The position numbers were made by a program, and so were the translations under genes. Shown here piece by piece: positions 10,588-20,281 of a stretch of 51,478 nt of DNA (position 1 is its first letter; every line of letters begins with the position of its first letter). The notes beneath the pieces were generated by a model. That model saw only the letters and a list, made by a program, of their open reading frames with translations, ran no database searches and was not told the origin of the DNA. The DNA is from an uncultured Pseudomonadota bacterium (lineage in GTDB: Bacteria; Pseudomonadota; Gammaproteobacteria; Burkholderiales; CAIKXV01): the NCBI GenBank assembly GCA_903831455.1, contig CAIKXV010000143.1:1-51478 (forward strand), written 5' to 3'.

Positions 10588-11958
10588 ATGTCCAGACCCG
10601 CCCCGCCCTGCGCACCCTTCCCGGCCCCGGAGGCGTCCACGCCGTCGGTGCTGAGCGTCTCCGCGCTGGCGCGTGCGGTCCGCGAGGCCATCGAGCGCGA
10701 CCTGCCTGCGCTGTGGGTGGCTGGCGAGATCTCCAACTTCCGCCGCTACGACTCCGGGCACTGCTACTTCGTGCTGAAGGACCGCACTGCGCAGGTGCGG
10801 TGCGTGATGTTCCGGGGGCGCGCCGCACTGCTGGGCTGGATGCCCCAGGACGGCATGGAGGTCGAGGCCAGGGCCGTGCCCACGCTGTACGAGCCGCGCG
10901 GCGATTTCCAGCTCAACGTCGAGACGCTGCGCCGCGCGGGGCGCGGCGCGCTGCACGCCGCGTTCGAGCGGACCAAGGCGAAGCTGCAGGCCGAGGGCCT
11001 GTTCGAGGGCTCGCGCAAGCGGCCCCTGCCCGCCTTCGCGCGCACCGTCGGCATCGTCACCTCGACGGCGGCGGCGGCGCTGCGCGACCTGCTCACGACC
11101 CTGGCGCGTCGGGCACCTTCGCTGCGCGTGATCATCTACCCCACGCTGGTGCAGGGCGAGGGCGCGGCCCGGCAGATCGCGCGCGCGATCGAGGTGGCCG
11201 GGGAGCGGCGCGAGTGCGACGTGCTGGTCGTCGGCCGCGGCGGCGGCAGCATCGAGGACCTCTGGGCATTCAACGAGGAGGTCGTCGCCCGTGCGCTCGC
11301 CCAGTGCCCTATCCCGACCGTGAGCGCGGTGGGCCACGAGACCGATTTCACGATCGCCGACTTCGTCGCCGACGCGCGGGCGGCGACGCCGACGGCGGCC
11401 GCCGTGCTGGTGAGTCCCGATGCCGCCGAAGTGGCCCGGATGCTGGCCGCCCTGCGGCTGCGCCTGCGACGGGCGCAGCAGCGCCTGCTCGAGCAGCGGA
11501 TGCAGCGCGTGGACCTCGCGTCGCGTCGACTGGTGCACCCGGGGGCGCGAGCACGGGAGCAGGGGGCGGCACTCGACCATCTCCGCTGGCGCCTTGCCTC
11601 GGCCCTGCAGCAAGGCCAGGCTCGGCGCGGCCTCGCGCTGGAGCGCGTCGCCCTCGCACTCGTGCAGGCCGCCCCCGACTCGCGCGAGCTTCGCGCCGGC
11701 CTCGAGCGCCTTGCGCAGCGCCTCGCGCATGCGGGCGAGCGCCGGCTTGCGCGTTCCACGGCACGGGTCGAGCGCGCGCAGTCGAGCCTCGGCCACCTCA
11801 GTCCGCTGGCCGTGCTCGAGCGAGGCTACAGCATCACCCGCGGCGCCGACGGCCGGCTGCTGCGCGAGGCCGCGGCCGCTGCCCCGGGCGAGCGGATCGA
11901 GACCACGCTCGCCCGCGGGATCCTGCGCTCGCGGGTCGAGCCCGACGGTCCGGGCTGA
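10588..11958 (+). CDS. xseA: Exodeoxyribonuclease VII large subunit
   Basis: 456 residues from ATG 10588 (MSRPAPPCAP); an in-frame ATG at 10489 would add 33 residues that look like untranslated leader. With XseB it degrades single-stranded DNA to oligonucleotides. The N-terminal OB-fold is visible as VAGEISNFRRYDSGHCYFVL, with LKDRTAQVRCVMFRG following. The catalytic part has VLVVGRGGGSIEDLWAFNEE and AVGHETDFTIADFVADARA, and a long helical C-terminal region ends near LAVLERGYSITR. The small subunit is encoded 10 kb away at 21733. Convergent with miaA. Confidence 0.95.
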   Translation: MSRPAPPCAPFPAPEASTPSVLSVSALARAVREAIERDLPALWVAGEISNFRRYDSGHCYFVLKDRTAQVRCVMFRGRAALLGWMPQDGMEVEARAVPTLYEPRGDFQLNVETLRRAGRGALHAAFERTKAKLQAEGLFEGSRKRPLPAFARTVGIVTSTAAAALRDLLTTLARRAPSLRVIIYPTLVQGEGAARQIARAIEVAGERRECDVLVVGRGGGSIEDLWAFNEEVVARALAQCPIPTVSAVGHETDFTIADFVADARAATPTAAAVLVSPDAAEVARMLAALRLRLRRAQQRLLEQRMQRVDLASRRLVHPGARAREQGAALDHLRWRLASALQQGQARRGLALERVALALVQAAPDSRELRAGLERLAQRLAHAGERRLARSTARVERAQSSLGHLSPLAVLERGYSITRGADGRLLREAAAAAPGERIETTLARGILRSRVEPDGPG

Positions 11959-12033
11959 TCGCCGCGCGGTGCGGCCGGCCCGGTCGGCCATGCGTCCGTA
12001 CGTCCGCCTGCGCTCGCCCCGCCGTCGGGTCGT

Positions 12034-13008
12034 TCAGCCCCGGGCCTCGGCTGCGAGCGCGCTGCCGAACAGGTCGAGCACCGCGTCGCGCGGATCGCTG
12101 GCGATGCACTCGAAGCTCGTCATCCCGGGCATCGACCGCAGCCACGTGAGCTGGCGCTTGGCGAGCTGCCGCGTGGCGGCGATGCCCGTCTCGCGCAGGC
12201 CGGACAGCGACAGCCGGCCCTCCAGATAGGCCCAGGCCTGGCGATAGCCGACGCAGCGCATCGAGGGCAGGTCGGGGTCGAGCGGGTATCGCTCGCGCAG
12301 GCGGCGCAGTTCCCCGATCAGGCCCAGTTCGAGCATCTCCTCGAAGCGGGTCGCGATCCGTGCGTGCAGGGCCGCGCGGTCGCCCGGCACCAGCGCCGCC
12401 TGCACCAGGCGCCATGGCAGGGGTCGGGGTGGGCGCTCGGCGAGCAGCGTCGACATCGGCGTGCCGGTGATCCAGGCGACTTCCAGCGCCCGCTGGATAC
12501 GCTGAGCATCCCGGGGTTCGAGCCGAGCGGCCGTCGCCGGATCGAGGCGCGCGAGTTCGGCATGCAGTGCCGGCCAGCCCGATTCCGCCGCCATGGCGTC
12601 GATGACCGCCCGCACGTCCGGATCGGCCGCCGGCAGGTCGGCCAGCCCGGAGGACAAGGCCTTCAGGTACAGCATCGTGCCCCCCGCCAGCAGCGGCACC
12701 CGCCCCCGCGCGCCGATGTCGGCCATCGCGTCCAGCGCATCCTCGACGAACCGTGCGGCGGAATAGCGATCGTCCGGATCGATCAGGTCGACCAGGTGGT
12801 GCGGATGCTCGGCGAGTGTCCGCGCATCGGGCTTCGCAGTGCCGATGTCCATCCCGCGGTAGACCTGCGCCGAGTCCACGCTCACGATCTCGCAGGGTAA
12901 TGCGCGCGCGATCTCGAGCGCGAGGCGGCTCTTGCCGCTTGCCGTCGGCCCGGTCAGCACCAGGGCGACCGGCCGTGCGTCCGGCGGCGGTGTCGGGGGA
13001 AGCGCCAC
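12034..13008 (-). CDS. miaA: tRNA dimethylallyltransferase
   Basis: It transfers dimethylallyl from DMAPP to A37 of tRNAs reading UNN codons. P-loop GPTASGKS, the [16 protein letters not shown] motif and the [11 protein letters not shown] motif are intact. The only ATG upstream of the P-loop is at 13098, inside mutL, and would add a Pro-rich tail. I prefer the GTG at 13008, 14 bases past the mutL stop, giving 324 residues, close to the usual ~310-320. No good ribosome site is visible for either. It follows mutL in the same direction, the linkage seen across proteobacteria (mutL-miaA). Confidence 0.92.
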   Translation of the reverse strand: MALPPTPPPDARPVALVLTGPTASGKSRLALEIARALPCEIVSVDSAQVYRGMDIGTAKPDARTLAEHPHHLVDLIDPDDRYSAARFVEDALDAMADIGARGRVPLLAGGTMLYLKALSSGLADLPAADPDVRAVIDAMAAESGWPALHAELARLDPATAARLEPRDAQRIQRALEVAWITGTPMSTLLAERPPRPLPWRLVQAALVPGDRAALHARIATRFEEMLELGLIGELRRLRERYPLDPDLPSMRCVGYRQAWAYLEGRLSLSGLRETGIAATRQLAKRQLTWLRSMPGMTSFECIASDPRDAVLDLFGSALAAEARG

Positions 13009-13022
13009 GGGGTGCGGGGGGT

Positions 13023-14927
13023 CTAGCGGCCGCGCAGGAACATGCGGTCCAGGTCCGCCAGCGTGAGCTGGAACCACGTCGGGCGCCCGTGGTTGCACTG
13101 CCCCGAGCGCTCGGTCGCCTCCATTTCGCGCAGCAGCGCGTTCATCTCGTGCAGGCCCAGCGCGCGGTTGGCCCGAACGGCGGCATGGCAGGCCATGGTG
13201 GCGAGCAGTTCGTCGCGACGCGCGGCCAGCACGTCGGTGGCCCCGGACTCGCGCAGCTCGGCGATCACCGCGCGGGCGAGCGCGATGGCATCGGCGTCGA
13301 CGAGCGTCGCCGGCACCGAGCGCACCGCCAGGCGCGTGTCCGACAGCGCGGAGAGATCGAAGCCGAGGCGGAGGAGGGTCGCCGCGTGCTCGGAGACGGT
13401 GGCCATCTCGACCGCGGAGGCGGCGAACGAGACGGGAAGCAGGAGCGGCTGCGCCGGCACCGCGTCGCCCGCCAGGGCGGACTTGAGCCGCTCGTAGACG
13501 ATGCGCTCGTGCGCGGCGTGCATGTCGACTACCACCAGCCCGTGCGAGTTCCGGGCCAGCACGTAGATCCCGGCCAGCTGGCCCAGCGCGTAGCCGAGTG
13601 GCGCGTCGTCGACGGGCAGGTCCTGCGGCCGGGCTTCGGGGGAGCGGTCCGGTCCGGCATCCGCCGGCGAGCCCGACACGGCGCCCCGGAGGATGCTTGC
13701 GGCGTCCGCGGGGGCAGCCGTGGTGGCGCGCGAGGCCGCCGTGGCCCCCGTGGCCTCATCGCGGCGACCGAACAGTGTGTCATACAGCGCGCTGCCGCCC
13801 CCCTCGTGCAACCCGAGGCCGCCCTGGCGAGGCGCGGCCCCCGGGCGACGCTGGCCCCACCCTGCAGGGGCACGCGGGGGCTCGGTGGCCGGCGGCGCAT
13901 CGGTCGCGCTGCCGGCGGCGCCCGCGCGGGTCGCCGCCAGCGCGCGCGCGAGGGCGCCCTGGACGAACCGGTGGACCGCCTGCCCTTCGCGAAAGCGAAC
14001 CTCGATCTTGGTCGGATGAACATTGGCGTCCACCGCGCCGGGGTCCAGCGTGAGCCAGAGGGCGTAGGCGGGGTGGCGCTGGTGGTGCAGCACGTCGCGG
14101 TAGGCGGCACCGATCGCGTGGGCCAGTACCCGGTCGCGTACGAAGCGCCCGTTCACGAATACGTACTGCGCGTCGCGCGAGGCCCGCGAGTAGGCGGGCT
14201 GCGCGATCAACCCGGCCAGTGCGAGCGGGCCGCCCGCCTCGTCGATCGGCAGCGCCGCGGCGGTGAACTCCTCGCCCAGCAGCGCGTGCACGCGCTGGTC
14301 GCGCGAATGGGCGGGGAGATCGAGCGTGACCCGCCCGTTGTGCGTGAGGCGCAGCGCGACCTCGGGATGGGCGAGCGCGATGCGCTCGACCGCCTCCAGG
14401 CAGTGCGCGTACTCGGTCTGCTCGGAGCGCAGGAACCGACGGCGCGCGGGCGTGTTGAAGAACAGGTCGAGCACCTCGACGCGGGTGCCCTGTGCGAGCG
14501 CGGCCGGCCCGACGACCGGCTGGGCCCCTGCAGCGCGCGTCGCGCCGGTGTGCCCGATCCGCCAGCCGTGGCGTGCCCCGGGCGTGCGGCTGGCCAGGGT
14601 GAGATCGGACACCGCCGCGATCGATGCCAGCGCCTCGCCACGGAAGCCCAGCGTCGCAACCGATTCGAGGTCTTCGAGCGCGGCGATCTTGCTGGTGGCG
14701 TGGCGGGTCAGCGCAAGCGCGAGATCCTCCTGCTCGATGCCGTGGCCGTCGTCGGTCACCGCGATGCGACGAAGTCCGCCGCCGTCGAGCTCGACCTCGA
14801 CCCGGCCCGACCCCGCGTCGATCGCGTTCTCCAGCAGTTCCTTGACCGCGGAGGCCGGCCGCTCGACCACCTCGCCGGCGGCGATCTGGCTGATCAGCAG
14901 GTCAGGGAGGGCCTGGATGCGGGACAT
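13023..14927 (-). CDS. mutL: DNA mismatch repair protein MutL (endonuclease type)
   Basis: 634 residues. The N-terminal GHKL ATPase is clear: [20 protein letters not shown], then DDGHGI and [11 protein letters not shown] Pro/Ala-rich linker occupies about residues 330-440. The C-terminal dimerisation domain carries [12 protein letters not shown] (about residue 467), matching the DQHA(X)2E(X)4E nicking-endonuclease signature with Met for Gln, plus ACHAAVRAN and CNHGRPT near the end. The protein should therefore nick DNA itself, as in organisms without MutH. Co-directional with miaA. Confidence 0.96.
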   Translation of the reverse strand: MSRIQALPDLLISQIAAGEVVERPASAVKELLENAIDAGSGRVEVELDGGGLRRIAVTDDGHGIEQEDLALALTRHATSKIAALEDLESVATLGFRGEALASIAAVSDLTLASRTPGARHGWRIGHTGATRAAGAQPVVGPAALAQGTRVEVLDLFFNTPARRRFLRSEQTEYAHCLEAVERIALAHPEVALRLTHNGRVTLDLPAHSRDQRVHALLGEEFTAAALPIDEAGGPLALAGLIAQPAYSRASRDAQYVFVNGRFVRDRVLAHAIGAAYRDVLHHQRHPAYALWLTLDPGAVDANVHPTKIEVRFREGQAVHRFVQGALARALAATRAGAAGSATDAPPATEPPRAPAGWGQRRPGAAPRQGGLGLHEGGGSALYDTLFGRRDEATGATAASRATTAAPADAASILRGAVSGSPADAGPDRSPEARPQDLPVDDAPLGYALGQLAGIYVLARNSHGLVVVDMHAAHERIVYERLKSALAGDAVPAQPLLLPVSFAASAVEMATVSEHAATLLRLGFDLSALSDTRLAVRSVPATLVDADAIALARAVIAELRESGATDVLAARRDELLATMACHAAVRANRALGLHEMNALLREMEATERSGQCNHGRPTWFQLTLADLDRMFLRGR

Positions 14928-15002
14928 GGCGAATTATAGGGACAGGCCGGCGCCCGAGCCCGGTCACAGGCCTCGACGCCGCGGGGCCGCGCGGGCTTGG
15001 CC

Positions 15003-15008
15003 TATACT
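15003..15008 (+). promoter_or_regulatory. Probable -10 box of the pnt operon
   Basis: TATACT lies about 103 bases upstream of pntAA, in the 183-base gap that separates it from the divergent mutL. No convincing -35 hexamer at standard spacing. Confidence 0.35.
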
Positions 15009-15110
15009 CGCGGCCTTTTGCCGGTGCGCAGTCCGCGTCGATAGCGCGCGCCGGGGCCGGCACGGGCGCGTTGCGAAGACTCCTGCCGCAGTGGCGAAGG
15101 ATCCCTCGAC

Positions 15111-16241
15111 ATGAAGATCGGCATTCCCGCTGAAGTGCTGCCCGGCGAGACGCGCGTGGCGGCGACCCCGGAGACGGTGAAGAAGTTCTGCACCGGCGGG
15201 CACAACACCGTGCTGGTGCAGGCTGGCGCCGGCTCGAACGCCAACTTCCCGGATGCGGACTACGCGGCGGCGGGCGCGACCCTCGTGCCGGATGCCGCCT
15301 CGGTGTATGCACAGGCCGAGATCGTGCTGAAGGTGCGCTCGCCCCAGGCCTCCGAGATCGCGCAGATGAAGGCCGGTACCGTACTGGTCGGCTTGCTCTC
15401 GCCCTACGATTCCGCCGGGCTCGAGGCGCTTGCCCGCGCCGGGCTGACCGCCTTCGCGATGGAACTGCTGCCGCGCACCTCGCGTGCGCAATCGATGGAC
15501 GTCCTGTCCTCGCAGGCGAACATCGCCGGCTACAAGGCGGTGGTCGTCGGGGCCGATGCCTACGGGCGCCTGATGCCGATGCTGATGACGGCCGCCGGGA
15601 CGGTCAAGGCTGCGCGAGTGGTCATCCTCGGGGCTGGCGTCGCCGGCCTGCAGGCGATCGCCACGGCCAAGCGGCTGGGGGCGGTGATCGAGGCCTCGGA
15701 CGTACGCCCCGCGGTGAAGGAGCAGATCGAATCGCTGGGCGCCAAGTTCATCGACGTGCCCTTCGAGACCGACGAGGAGCGCGAAATCGCGCAGGGTGTC
15801 GGCGGCTACGCGCGGCCGATGCCGGCGTCGTGGATGTCGCGCCAGGCGGCGGAGGTGGCCAAGCGCATCGCGCTGGCCGACATCGTGGTCACGACGGCCC
15901 TGATCCCCGGCCGCAAGGCGCCGGTGCTGGTCACCGGCGAGATGGTCCGCTCGATGAAGCCCGGTTCGGTGATCGTGGACATGGCCGTCGAGCAGGGGGG
16001 CAACGTCGAGGGCTCCGAACTCGGCCGCACGGTGACCGTGTCGGGGGTGAGGATCGTCGGCCTCCCCAACCTGCCGGCGCTGGTACCCACCGACTCGAGC
16101 GCGCTCTACGCGCGCAACCTGCTCACCTTCCTCGGGCTGATGCTGGACAACAAGACCGGGCAGTTCAACCTCAATCGCGAAGACGACCTCGTCGCCGGCA
16201 CGCTCGTGTGCCACGGCGGCGATCTCGTGACCCGGAAGTAG
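15111..16241 (+). CDS. pntAA: NAD(P) transhydrogenase subunit alpha part 1
   Basis: 376 residues: the soluble NAD(H)-binding domain I of proton-translocating transhydrogenase. The N-terminus MKIGIPAEVLPGETRVA and the nucleotide-binding motif ILGAGVAGLQAIATAKRLGA are diagnostic; RSQ-region residues (ELLPRTSRAQSMDVLSSQAN) that contact the nicotinamide are present. No membrane segments, so this is the split type in which the membrane part is encoded separately by the next gene, as in Rhodospirillum rubrum. First gene of the three-gene operon that uses the proton gradient to make NADPH from NADH. Confidence 0.96.
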   Translation: MKIGIPAEVLPGETRVAATPETVKKFCTGGHNTVLVQAGAGSNANFPDADYAAAGATLVPDAASVYAQAEIVLKVRSPQASEIAQMKAGTVLVGLLSPYDSAGLEALARAGLTAFAMELLPRTSRAQSMDVLSSQANIAGYKAVVVGADAYGRLMPMLMTAAGTVKAARVVILGAGVAGLQAIATAKRLGAVIEASDVRPAVKEQIESLGAKFIDVPFETDEEREIAQGVGGYARPMPASWMSRQAAEVAKRIALADIVVTTALIPGRKAPVLVTGEMVRSMKPGSVIVDMAVEQGGNVEGSELGRTVTVSGVRIVGLPNLPALVPTDSSALYARNLLTFLGLMLDNKTGQFNLNREDDLVAGTLVCHGGDLVTRK

Positions 16242-16278
16242 TCCGCTACCCCGAACGCCGCACGCACCGGAGCGCGCC

Positions 16279-16590
16279 ATGGACCTCGTTGACCCGACCA
16301 TCATCAACCTGATCATCTTCGTGCTGGCGATCTACGTCGGCTTCCACGTCGTCTGGAACGTCACCCCGGCCCTGCATACGCCGCTGATGGCGGTCACCAA
16401 CGCGATCTCGGCGATCGTGATCGTGGGCGCGATGCTCGCCGCGGCACTCACCGAAACCGGGCTCGGCAAGACGATGGGCGTGCTTGCGGTGGCGCTGGCT
16501 GCCGTGAACGTGTTCGGCGGCTTCCTCGTCACGCGCCGCATGCTCGAGATGTTCAAGAAGAAAGAGCCGCGCAAGTCGGAGGGCGCGTGA
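16279..16590 (+). CDS. pntAB: NAD(P) transhydrogenase subunit alpha part 2
   Basis: 103 residues with three membrane helices (LIIFVLAIYVGFHVVW, AISAIVIVGAMLAAAL, MGVLAVALAAVNVFGGF). The sequence TPALHTPLMAVTNAISAIV is the hallmark of the alpha membrane part. The C-terminus is short and basic. It is 37 bases downstream of pntAA, and its stop overlaps the pntB start by four bases (ATGA), so it is translationally coupled to pntB. Confidence 0.95.
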   Translation: MDLVDPTIINLIIFVLAIYVGFHVVWNVTPALHTPLMAVTNAISAIVIVGAMLAAALTETGLGKTMGVLAVALAAVNVFGGFLVTRRMLEMFKKKEPRKSEGA

Positions 16591-18014
16591 TGAGCATGAA
16601 CCTCGTCGTACTGCTCTACCTGGTCGCCTCGGTGTGCTTCATCCAGGCGCTCAAGGGCCTGTCCCATCCGACCACCTCGCGCATGGGCAACGCCTTCGGC
16701 ATGGCCGGCATGGCCATCGCCGTGGCCACCACCGTGGCGCTGATCTTCAAGCTGCGACCCGAGATCGCCGGCCCGGGCATGGGCTGGGTCCTTGCAGGCG
16801 TGGCGGTCGGCGGAACGCTGGGCGCCGTCATGGCCAAGCGCGTCGAGATGACCAAGATGCCGGAACTGGTCGCCTTCATGCATTCCATGATCGGACTGGC
16901 GGCGGTGTTCATTGCGGTGGCGACCGTCGCCGAGCCCTGGGCCCTCGGGCTGGTGCAGAGGGGCGAGCCGATCCCGATGGGCAACAGGCTCGAACTGTTC
17001 ATCGGTGCCTTCGTGGGCGCGATCACCTTCTCCGGGTCGGTCATCGCCTTCGGCAAGCTGTCGGGCAAGTACAAGTTCCGCCTGTTCCAGGGTGCTCCCG
17101 TCGTGTTCAAGGGCCAGCACCTGCTCAACCTCGCGCTCGCGCTCGCGATGCTGGGCTTCGGCGCCGCGTTCGTGGTCACCCAGGACTGGACGCCGTTCTG
17201 GATCATGCTGGCGATCGCCTTCGTGCTCGGCGTGCTGATCATCATCCCGATCGGCGGCGCCGACATGCCCGTGGTGGTGTCGATGCTCAACAGCTACTCG
17301 GGCTGGGCGGCGGCCGGCATCGGCTTCTCGCTGAACAACTCGATGCTGATCATCGCCGGTTCGCTGGTGGGATCCTCGGGCGCCATCCTCTCCTACATCA
17401 TGTGCAAGGCGATGAACCGGTCGTTCTTCAACGTGATCCTGGGCGGCTTCGGCCAGGAGGGCGGGGCGGCCGCGGCCGACGCGACCCAGCGCTCGGTGAA
17501 GAGCGGCAGTTCGGACGACGTGGCCTTCATGCTCTCGAACGCCGACAGCGTGATCATCGTCCCCGGCTACGGCCTCGCCGTCGCCCGTGCCCAGCACGCG
17601 GTGAAGGAGATGGCGCAGAAGCTCCAGGCGAAGGGTATCGAGGTGCGCTACGCGATCCACCCGGTGGCGGGCCGCATGCCCGGCCACATGAACGTGCTTC
17701 TGGCCGAGGCCGAGGTGCCCTACGACCACGTCGTGGAGATGGAGGACATCAACAGCGACTTCGGCCAGACCGACGTGGTGATGGTCCTCGGTGCCAACGA
17801 CGTCGTGAACCCCGCCGCGCTGGTCAAGGGCAGCCCGATCTACGGCATGCCGATCCTCGACGCCTACAAGGCGCGGACGGTGATCGTGAACAAGCGTTCG
17901 ATGGCCGCCGGTTACGCCGGCCTGGACAACGAACTGTTCTACATGGACAAGACGATGATGGTGTTCGGCGACGCGAAGAAGGTGGTCGAGGACATCGTCA
18001 AGGCGCTGGAGTAG
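16587..18014 (+). CDS. pntB: NAD(P) transhydrogenase subunit beta
   Basis: 475 residues: roughly nine membrane helices, then the NADP(H)-binding domain III. The membrane part includes HSMIGLAAVFIAVATV and NSYSGWAAAGIGFSLNN; the NADP site is seen as IIVPGYGLAVARAQHAV, YAIHPVAGRMPGHMNVLLAE and MVLGANDVVNPAA. Together with PntAA and PntAB it forms the inner-membrane proton-driven NADPH source. The 3' end overlaps the stop of the convergent DUF2784 gene by 17 bases. Confidence 0.96.
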   Translation: MMSMNLVVLLYLVASVCFIQALKGLSHPTTSRMGNAFGMAGMAIAVATTVALIFKLRPEIAGPGMGWVLAGVAVGGTLGAVMAKRVEMTKMPELVAFMHSMIGLAAVFIAVATVAEPWALGLVQRGEPIPMGNRLELFIGAFVGAITFSGSVIAFGKLSGKYKFRLFQGAPVVFKGQHLLNLALALAMLGFGAAFVVTQDWTPFWIMLAIAFVLGVLIIIPIGGADMPVVVSMLNSYSGWAAAGIGFSLNNSMLIIAGSLVGSSGAILSYIMCKAMNRSFFNVILGGFGQEGGAAAADATQRSVKSGSSDDVAFMLSNADSVIIVPGYGLAVARAQHAVKEMAQKLQAKGIEVRYAIHPVAGRMPGHMNVLLAEAEVPYDHVVEMEDINSDFGQTDVVMVLGANDVVNPAALVKGSPIYGMPILDAYKARTVIVNKRSMAAGYAGLDNELFYMDKTMMVFGDAKKVVEDIVKALE

Positions 18015-18390
18015 TCGCACCCCGCGGCGGCACGACGAACCACGTGACCGCCGTCGCCAGCGCGTAGGCCACGTAGGCGCCGGTGAAGGCACTGGTCGGA
18101 AGATCCCAGTAGAGCAGTGCTTCCACGTGGCGCTCGATGGCCCCGGGCTGCCCGCCGGCGCTCCCGCGCAACCGGTCCTCGAGCACCGTCAGCGGGCAGC
18201 GAAGGTCGAGCATCGCCAGCGCGGCGACCGCCGCGAGTCCGGCCAGGTGGAGCGTGCGCACGCCGGGATGGCGCACCCACCGCCATCCCGCGGCAGCCCC
18301 GGCCCAGCAGAGCGGCAGCAGGGCCACCAGCGCCAGCGCGAGCAGCGCGTGCAGCACCAGCACCGCGTCGGCGAGCACGGTCGCGGCCAC
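17998..18390 (-). CDS. DUF2784 family membrane protein
   Basis: About 130 residues from the GTG at 18390 (MAATVLADAVLVLHALLAL). No ATG is available between the upstream gene and the first helix; a second GTG lies at about 18378. Four hydrophobic helices are visible and the family hallmark DLRCPLTVLEDRLRG follows the second or third helix. The function of DUF2784 is unknown. Convergent with pntB (17-base overlap) and downstream of the sulfurtransferase in the same direction. Confidence 0.75.
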   Translation of the reverse strand: MAATVLADAVLVLHALLALALVALLPLCWAGAAAGWRWVRHPGVRTLHLAGLAAVAALAMLDLRCPLTVLEDRLRGSAGGQPGAIERHVEALLYWDLPTSAFTGAYVAYALATAVTWFVVPPRGATTPAP

Positions 18391-18443
18391 GGTGCGGTCG
18401 GTGCGAGCGCGGCGGCCCGGGGGCGGTGTCCGGGATGTCGGGC

Positions 18444-19307
18444 TCAGCCGACAGCCGTCTCCACAGGGCGCGCAGGATCGGCGCACCACTCGCTCCACGA
18501 ACCGGGATACAGGCGCGAACCGGCGAGTCCGGCCACCTCCATCGCGAGCAGGTTGTGGCAGGCGGTCACGCCCGAACCGCACTGGTGCACGACCTCGGCG
18601 GCGGGACGCGACCCCAGGAGCGCGCGAAACTCCGCGCGCAGCGTGTCGGCCGGCTTGAAGCGGCCATCGGCCTCGAGGTTGAGCATGAACAGCCGGTTGA
18701 TCGCGCCGGGGATGTGCCCACCGACCGGATCGAGGGTTTCGTTGCGACCCGCGAACCGTTCGGGCGTGCGGGCATCGACCACCTGCATCGACGACGACCC
18801 GATCGCCGCCAGCACGCGCTGCGCGTCGACCCGCAGATCGTCGCGCGGCCGGGCCACGAAGGTCGCGGCCACCGGCTGCGGCACCTCGGCGGTGAGCGGT
18901 CGGGACTCGCGCTCCCACGCGGGAAAGCCACCGTCGATCACGGCCACGGCGTCGTGTCCCACCCAGCGCAGCATCCACCACAGGCGGGCGGCGTAATAGC
19001 CCCCGCTCGCGTCATAGGCGATGACCTGCGACCCAGCGCCCACGCCCTGCTCGCCGAGCCAGCGGGCGAAGGCCTGGGGATCGGGAAGCGGGTGGCGTCC
19101 GTTGCGACCGGTTTTCGTCGCGGAGAGGTGCTCGTCCAGGTGCGCGAGGCGTGCCCCGGGCAGGTGCGAGACCGCGTAGGCGCGGCGTCCGGCCTCCACG
19201 TCGGCGAGGTCATGGCGGCAGTCGAACAGGATCCATCGCGGATCGTCGAGATGCGCCTGCGCCTCGGCGGTGCTGACCAGGGTGGTGCGGGGAGGGGTCT
19301 GGGTCAT
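18444..19307 (-). CDS. sseA: Sulfurtransferase, 3-mercaptopyruvate/thiosulfate type
   Basis: 287 residues with two rhodanese domains. The second carries the active loop HQCGSGVTACHN (about residues 237-248); the CGSGVTA form with Ser-Gly-Val points to 3-mercaptopyruvate sulfurtransferase rather than thiosulfate sulfurtransferase. The first domain is inactive in the usual way but retains ILFDCRHDLAD. The ending LYPGSWSEWCADPARPVETA is typical. ATG 19307 follows GAGGA. It is likely in the same minus-strand transcript as the EamA transporter and the Rieske protein. Confidence 0.92.
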   Translation of the reverse strand: MTQTPPRTTLVSTAEAQAHLDDPRWILFDCRHDLADVEAGRRAYAVSHLPGARLAHLDEHLSATKTGRNGRHPLPDPQAFARWLGEQGVGAGSQVIAYDASGGYYAARLWWMLRWVGHDAVAVIDGGFPAWERESRPLTAEVPQPVAATFVARPRDDLRVDAQRVLAAIGSSSMQVVDARTPERFAGRNETLDPVGGHIPGAINRLFMLNLEADGRFKPADTLRAEFRALLGSRPAAEVVHQCGSGVTACHNLLAMEVAGLAGSRLYPGSWSEWCADPARPVETAVG

Positions 19308-19389
19308 CGAATGTCCTCGTGTACGGGCGCGGGCTCACGCAGCGCGCTGCGCGCCTGCGGTCGTGCCGGTGCGTGTTCGCGCCGCGAGT

Positions 19390-20250
19390 TTAGCGCCGGG
19401 GCGGCGCCGCGGGTCGTCGTGCCAGCACGGTCATCACGCCAGCCGCGACGATCGCGATCATGCCGATCCACCCGGACGCGGCGGGCACCTGGCGCCACAG
19501 GACCACGTCGATCAGTGCCGCGAACAGCACGCCGCTGTAGGACAGCGTGGCCGCGACCAGCGTCGGCCCGCGCGCGTAGGCGGCAGTCATCGCGAGTTGC
19601 GCGCCCAGCGCCGAGGCGCCGACGGCGAGCAGCAGCGGCAGGTCGGCGAGCGGCGGCAGCGAGGCGCCCAGCCAGGGCAGCGCGGGCAGGCCCGTGAGCA
19701 GGCCGAGCAGCGCGAAGTAGAACACGGTGCGCCACTCCGGCTCGCCCGCGGCGCCCAGCCGGCGGATGCCCAGGTAGGCCAGGGCAGACACGGCGCCGCC
19801 CGCGAGACCGGAGAGGCCGGCGAGCAGCGGTACCTCGGCCCCTCCGGGCTGGAGCAGCACGACGACACCGACGAAGCCCAGCACGATCGCGGCGACGGCC
19901 AGTGGCGGCACGCGCTCGCGCAGGACAAGGCCGGTGATCAGCGCGAGGAACAGCGGCGAGGTGTAGTTGAGCGTGACCGCCGTCGACAGCGGCGCCTGCG
20001 ACAGGCAGTAGAGGAAGAACAGCAGGGAGCTCACGCCGGCCGCGCTGCGGGCGAAGTGGGCGCCCCACAGCCGGGTCCGCAGCACGAGGCCCGCCGCACG
20101 TGCGTACACGGCGATCGCCAGCACGATGAACGCGCAGCGGTAGAGCATCAGCTCGACCGGACCGTAGTCGGCCGAGGCTGCCTTCGCGAAGGCCCCGCTC
20201 GCGGCGAAACACAGCCCCGAGACCAGCATCCAGGCGACGGCCGCGCTCAT
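19390..20250 (-). CDS. DMT/EamA family transporter
   Basis: 286 residues with about ten membrane helices arranged as two EamA repeats (residues ~1-135 and ~145-275). Features such as MLYRCAFIVLAIAV, LSTAVTLNYTSPLFLALITG and LVAATLSYSGVLFAALIDVV are typical of the RhaT/EamA drug-metabolite superfamily. Substrate unknown. It starts 31 bases after the stop of the Rieske oxygenase gene, so the two may share a transcript; export or import of that enzyme's substrate is a guess. Confidence 0.9.
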   Translation of the reverse strand: MSAAVAWMLVSGLCFAASGAFAKAASADYGPVELMLYRCAFIVLAIAVYARAAGLVLRTRLWGAHFARSAAGVSSLLFFLYCLSQAPLSTAVTLNYTSPLFLALITGLVLRERVPPLAVAAIVLGFVGVVVLLQPGGAEVPLLAGLSGLAGGAVSALAYLGIRRLGAAGEPEWRTVFYFALLGLLTGLPALPWLGASLPPLADLPLLLAVGASALGAQLAMTAAYARGPTLVAATLSYSGVLFAALIDVVLWRQVPAASGWIGMIAIVAAGVMTVLARRPAAPPRR

Positions 20251-20281
20251 GTCCGGGCGCGGCCGCTGCCGGCCCTGCCGC

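Noticed and set aside
10370..10828. Minus-strand ORF overlapping the start of xseA
   Set aside because: Arg/Pro/Ser-rich translation, no ribosome site, overlaps a clear gene.
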